From contig DGGX01000072.1 of the NCBI GenBank assembly GCA_002392385.1, forward strand, positions 223 through 7,797: a DNA stretch of 7,575 nt. The letters are read 5' to 3'. The stretch comes from Lachnospiraceae bacterium UBA3863 (lineage in GTDB: Bacteria > Bacillota > Clostridia > Lachnospirales > Lachnospiraceae). A program made the position numbers and the translations under genes. A model generated the notes under the pieces. It was not told the origin of the DNA and ran no database searches. It saw only the letters and a program-made list of their open reading frames with translations. Below, in pieces: positions 6,625 to 7,575 of this stretch. Numbering within the stretch: position 1 is the stretch's first letter; every line of letters starts with the position of its first letter.

Positions 6625-6683
6625 TGACTTTCACACGGCCGGGCGCTATAATGGCGGTCGAAGTGTCATTTACCGGTTTTTGA
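6603..6683 (+). CDS. Possible 26-residue small reading frame (unproven)
   Basis: An ATG at 6603 is preceded by AAGGAG (6590-6595) at an ideal 7-base spacing, better than the ribosome site of ilvN2. It opens 26 codons ending in TGA at 6681-6683, 10 bases before the ilvN2 start. The product begins MSAAGGHLTF and ends EVSFTGF. It has only one Leu, one Ile and two Val, with no run of them, so it does not look like a classical branched-chain attenuator leader. It overlaps the hairpin and the -35 and -10 boxes, and could be made only from transcripts entering from ilvB-ilvN1. I recognise no family. It could be a coupling peptide for ilvN2, a relic of an earlier gene start, or chance. Confidence 0.25.
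   Translation: MSAAGGHLTFTRPGAIMAVEVSFTGF
6624..6652 (+). promoter_or_regulatory. Strong predicted sigma-A promoter of ilvN2-ilvC
   Basis: TTGACT (6624-6629) and a perfect TATAAT (6647-6652) are separated by exactly 17 bases, the best promoter match in the window. Transcription would start near 6659, leaving a leader of about 35 bases before ilvN2. The hairpin at 6602-6624 touches its -35 box. Confidence 0.75.
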
Positions 6684-6693
6684 GGCATCATTC

Positions 6694-7203
6694 ATGAAAG
6701 ATAATGAAAAAGTATTCCAGATCCTCGTCGACAACACCTCCGGTGTTCTGAGCCGTATCGCGGGCCTTTTCTCCCGCCGGGGCTATAACATCGAGAGCAT
6801 CACCGCCGGCGTGACCGCTGATCCCCGCATCACCCGCATCACCGTGGTGACATCCGGCGACAGCGATATCATGGAGCAGATCGAAAAGCAGGTTGGCAAG
6901 CTGGTGGATGTCCGCGACATCCATGAACTCAAGCCCGACGAGAGCGTCTACCGGGAGCTGGCCATGATCAAGGTCCGCGCTGCCGCTGACCAGAGAGAGA
7001 ACGTGATCGCCCTGGCCAACATTTTCCGCGGGAGCATCATCGACGTCTCCATGGAGAGCCTCATGATCGAGGTGACCGGCAACTCCGGCAAGATCGACGC
7101 TTTTCTCAAGCTCCTCAGCGGCTATGAGATCCTGGAGCTGGCAAGGACCGGCGTGGCCGGCCTGGGCCGCGGCACCAAGAACGTGATCTTCTTCGACGAC
7201 TGA
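6694..7203 (+). CDS. ilvH: Acetohydroxyacid synthase small (regulatory) subunit, second copy
   Basis: This is a second regulatory subunit of acetohydroxyacid synthase, 169 residues and close to the family norm. It has the ACT domain (about 6-76: FQILVDNTSGVLSRIAGLFSRRGYNIESI, EQIEKQVGKLVDV) and the C-terminal domain (about 87-160: RELAMIKVR, GSIIDVS, LELARTGVAGLGRG). Asn14, Gly17 and Asn32 match the valine-site residues of E. coli IlvH. It fits the usual consensus better than the first copy, which it resembles only moderately, so the pair is not a recent duplication. The ribosome site is weak (GAGGC, 6682-6686, 7 bases from the ATG). Its own promoter lies just upstream, and ilvC follows after 94 bases. 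It may serve IlvB from this cluster or another large subunit encoded elsewhere. The symbol is by family only; ilvN would do equally well. Confidence 0.95.
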   Translation: MKDNEKVFQILVDNTSGVLSRIAGLFSRRGYNIESITAGVTADPRITRITVVTSGDSDIMEQIEKQVGKLVDVRDIHELKPDESVYRELAMIKVRAAADQRENVIALANIFRGSIIDVSMESLMIEVTGNSGKIDAFLKLLSGYEILELARTGVAGLGRGTKNVIFFDD

Positions 7204-7297
7204 CGGAGGAGACGGAAGAGTTAACTGACGGGCCATGCCCGGCGGATATATAAAACAGTCTGTTTCAGTTTTATTTGAAGATGGAGGAAGTACCGAA
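7204..7297 (+). promoter_or_regulatory. ilvN2-ilvC gap: AT-rich leader with small palindromes
   Basis: This 94-base gap holds a 5-bp hairpin (CGGGC/GCCCG, 7229-7241, 3-base loop), an AT-rich TATATAAAA stretch (7247-7255), and a palindrome AAACAG-T-CTGTTT (7253-7265). TTAACT at 7221-7226 lies 20 bases from TATATA, a poor promoter spacing. There is no T run, so no terminator. ilvC is probably read from the promoter before ilvN2, perhaps with added control here. GGAGG at 7283-7287 serves ilvC. Confidence 0.3.
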
Positions 7298-7575
7298 ATG
7301 TCCGAAGCAAAAATCTATTATCAGGAAGACTGCAACCTCTCCCTTCTTGAGGGCAAGACCATCGCGATCATCGGCTATGGCAGCCAGGGTCACGCACACG
7401 CCCTGAACCTGAAGGAATCCGGCTGCAACGTCATCATCGGCCTCTACGAGGGCTCCAAGTCCAAGGCCAAGGCCGAGGCACAGGGCCTGACCGTTTACAA
7501 CACAGCGGAAGCCGCCAAGCTCGCCGATATCATCATGATCCTGATCAACGATGAGAAGCAGGCCAAGATGTACAA
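7298..7575 (+). CDS. ilvC: Ketol-acid reductoisomerase, N-terminal part (cut by window end)
   Basis: IlvC isomerises and reduces the products of acetohydroxyacid synthase with NAD(P)H and magnesium, the second step of valine and isoleucine synthesis. The first 92 codons are visible. They carry [16 protein letters not shown], the dinucleotide-binding [14 protein letters not shown] (26-39) and the loop after the second strand, [13 protein letters not shown] (48-60), then [17 protein letters not shown]. In many homologues the loop begins with Arg and has Trp after the second Ser (GLREGSKSW); here they are Tyr50 and Lys56. Ser53 and Ser55, usual phosphate contacts of NADPH enzymes, remain. LINDE replaces the common LLPDE; I recall this form in Clostridia. 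The catalytic C-terminal domain is outside the window. The ATG follows GGAGG (7283-7287) at 10 bases. Confidence 0.97.
   Translation, partial: MSEAKIYYQEDCNLSLLEGKTIAIIGYGSQGHAHALNLKESGCNVIIGLYEGSKSKAKAEAQGLTVYNTAEAAKLADIIMILINDEKQAKMY

Noticed and set aside
5912..6691. 259-codon open frame on the minus strand across ilvN1 and the gap
   Set aside because: Shadow of the ilvN1 coding sequence, spanning a terminator-like hairpin and promoter; no recognisable domain or ribosome site.
6530..6693. T-box or classical branched-chain attenuator before ilvN2
   Set aside because: The gap has no T-box consensus, no competing hairpin pair and no run of Leu/Ile/Val codons; a simple promoter plus hairpin explains it better.

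Overview
The window is a compact, GC-rich (by eye roughly 60%) bacterial chromosome segment made of housekeeping and branched-chain amino acid genes. It looks like a Gram-positive Clostridia genome, probably near Lachnospiraceae. The clues are good AGGAGG-type ribosome sites, the der-plsY pairing, a long divergent ribose-phosphate pyrophosphokinase, and the style of the IlvN and IlvC proteins. This placement is an inference from remembered family features, not from a search. I see no tRNA, rRNA, CRISPR array, phage or transposon sequence, and no stretch over 300 bases without a gene.

Left part (1-2278). The 3' end of rnhB (ribonuclease HII) is followed by a yraN/UPF0102 gene on the same strand. 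These converge, with a gap of only 7 bases, on a 411-residue PrsA-like ribose-phosphate pyrophosphokinase gene on the minus strand. The 240 bases between prs and der hold two divergent sigma-A-type promoters. On the prs side there is also an inverted repeat around the -35 box and a GC-rich hairpin just before the ribosome site.

Middle (2279-4342). der (two-GTPase-domain ribosome assembly factor) is followed by plsY (glycerol-3-phosphate acyltransferase). gpsA, often the next gene in Gram-positive bacteria, is not here.

Right part (4395-7575). This is a valine/isoleucine cluster: ilvB (acetohydroxyacid synthase large subunit), a first ilvN/ilvH-type small subunit, a 164-base regulatory gap, a second and clearly different small subunit, then the start of ilvC (ketol-acid reductoisomerase), cut by the window end. 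The gap carries a 9-bp perfect hairpin and, immediately after it, a near-consensus promoter (TTGACT-17-TATAAT). The cluster is therefore probably read as two units, ilvB-ilvN1 and ilvN2-ilvC. Acetohydroxyacid synthase makes 2-acetolactate and 2-aceto-2-hydroxybutyrate, and IlvC reduces and rearranges them.

I found no clearly new class of system. The most interesting points are the two tandem but dissimilar regulatory subunits with the promoter placed between them, the loss in IlvB of the tryptophan that sets substrate preference in the E. coli enzyme, and a possible 26-codon reading frame laid over the hairpin and promoter.
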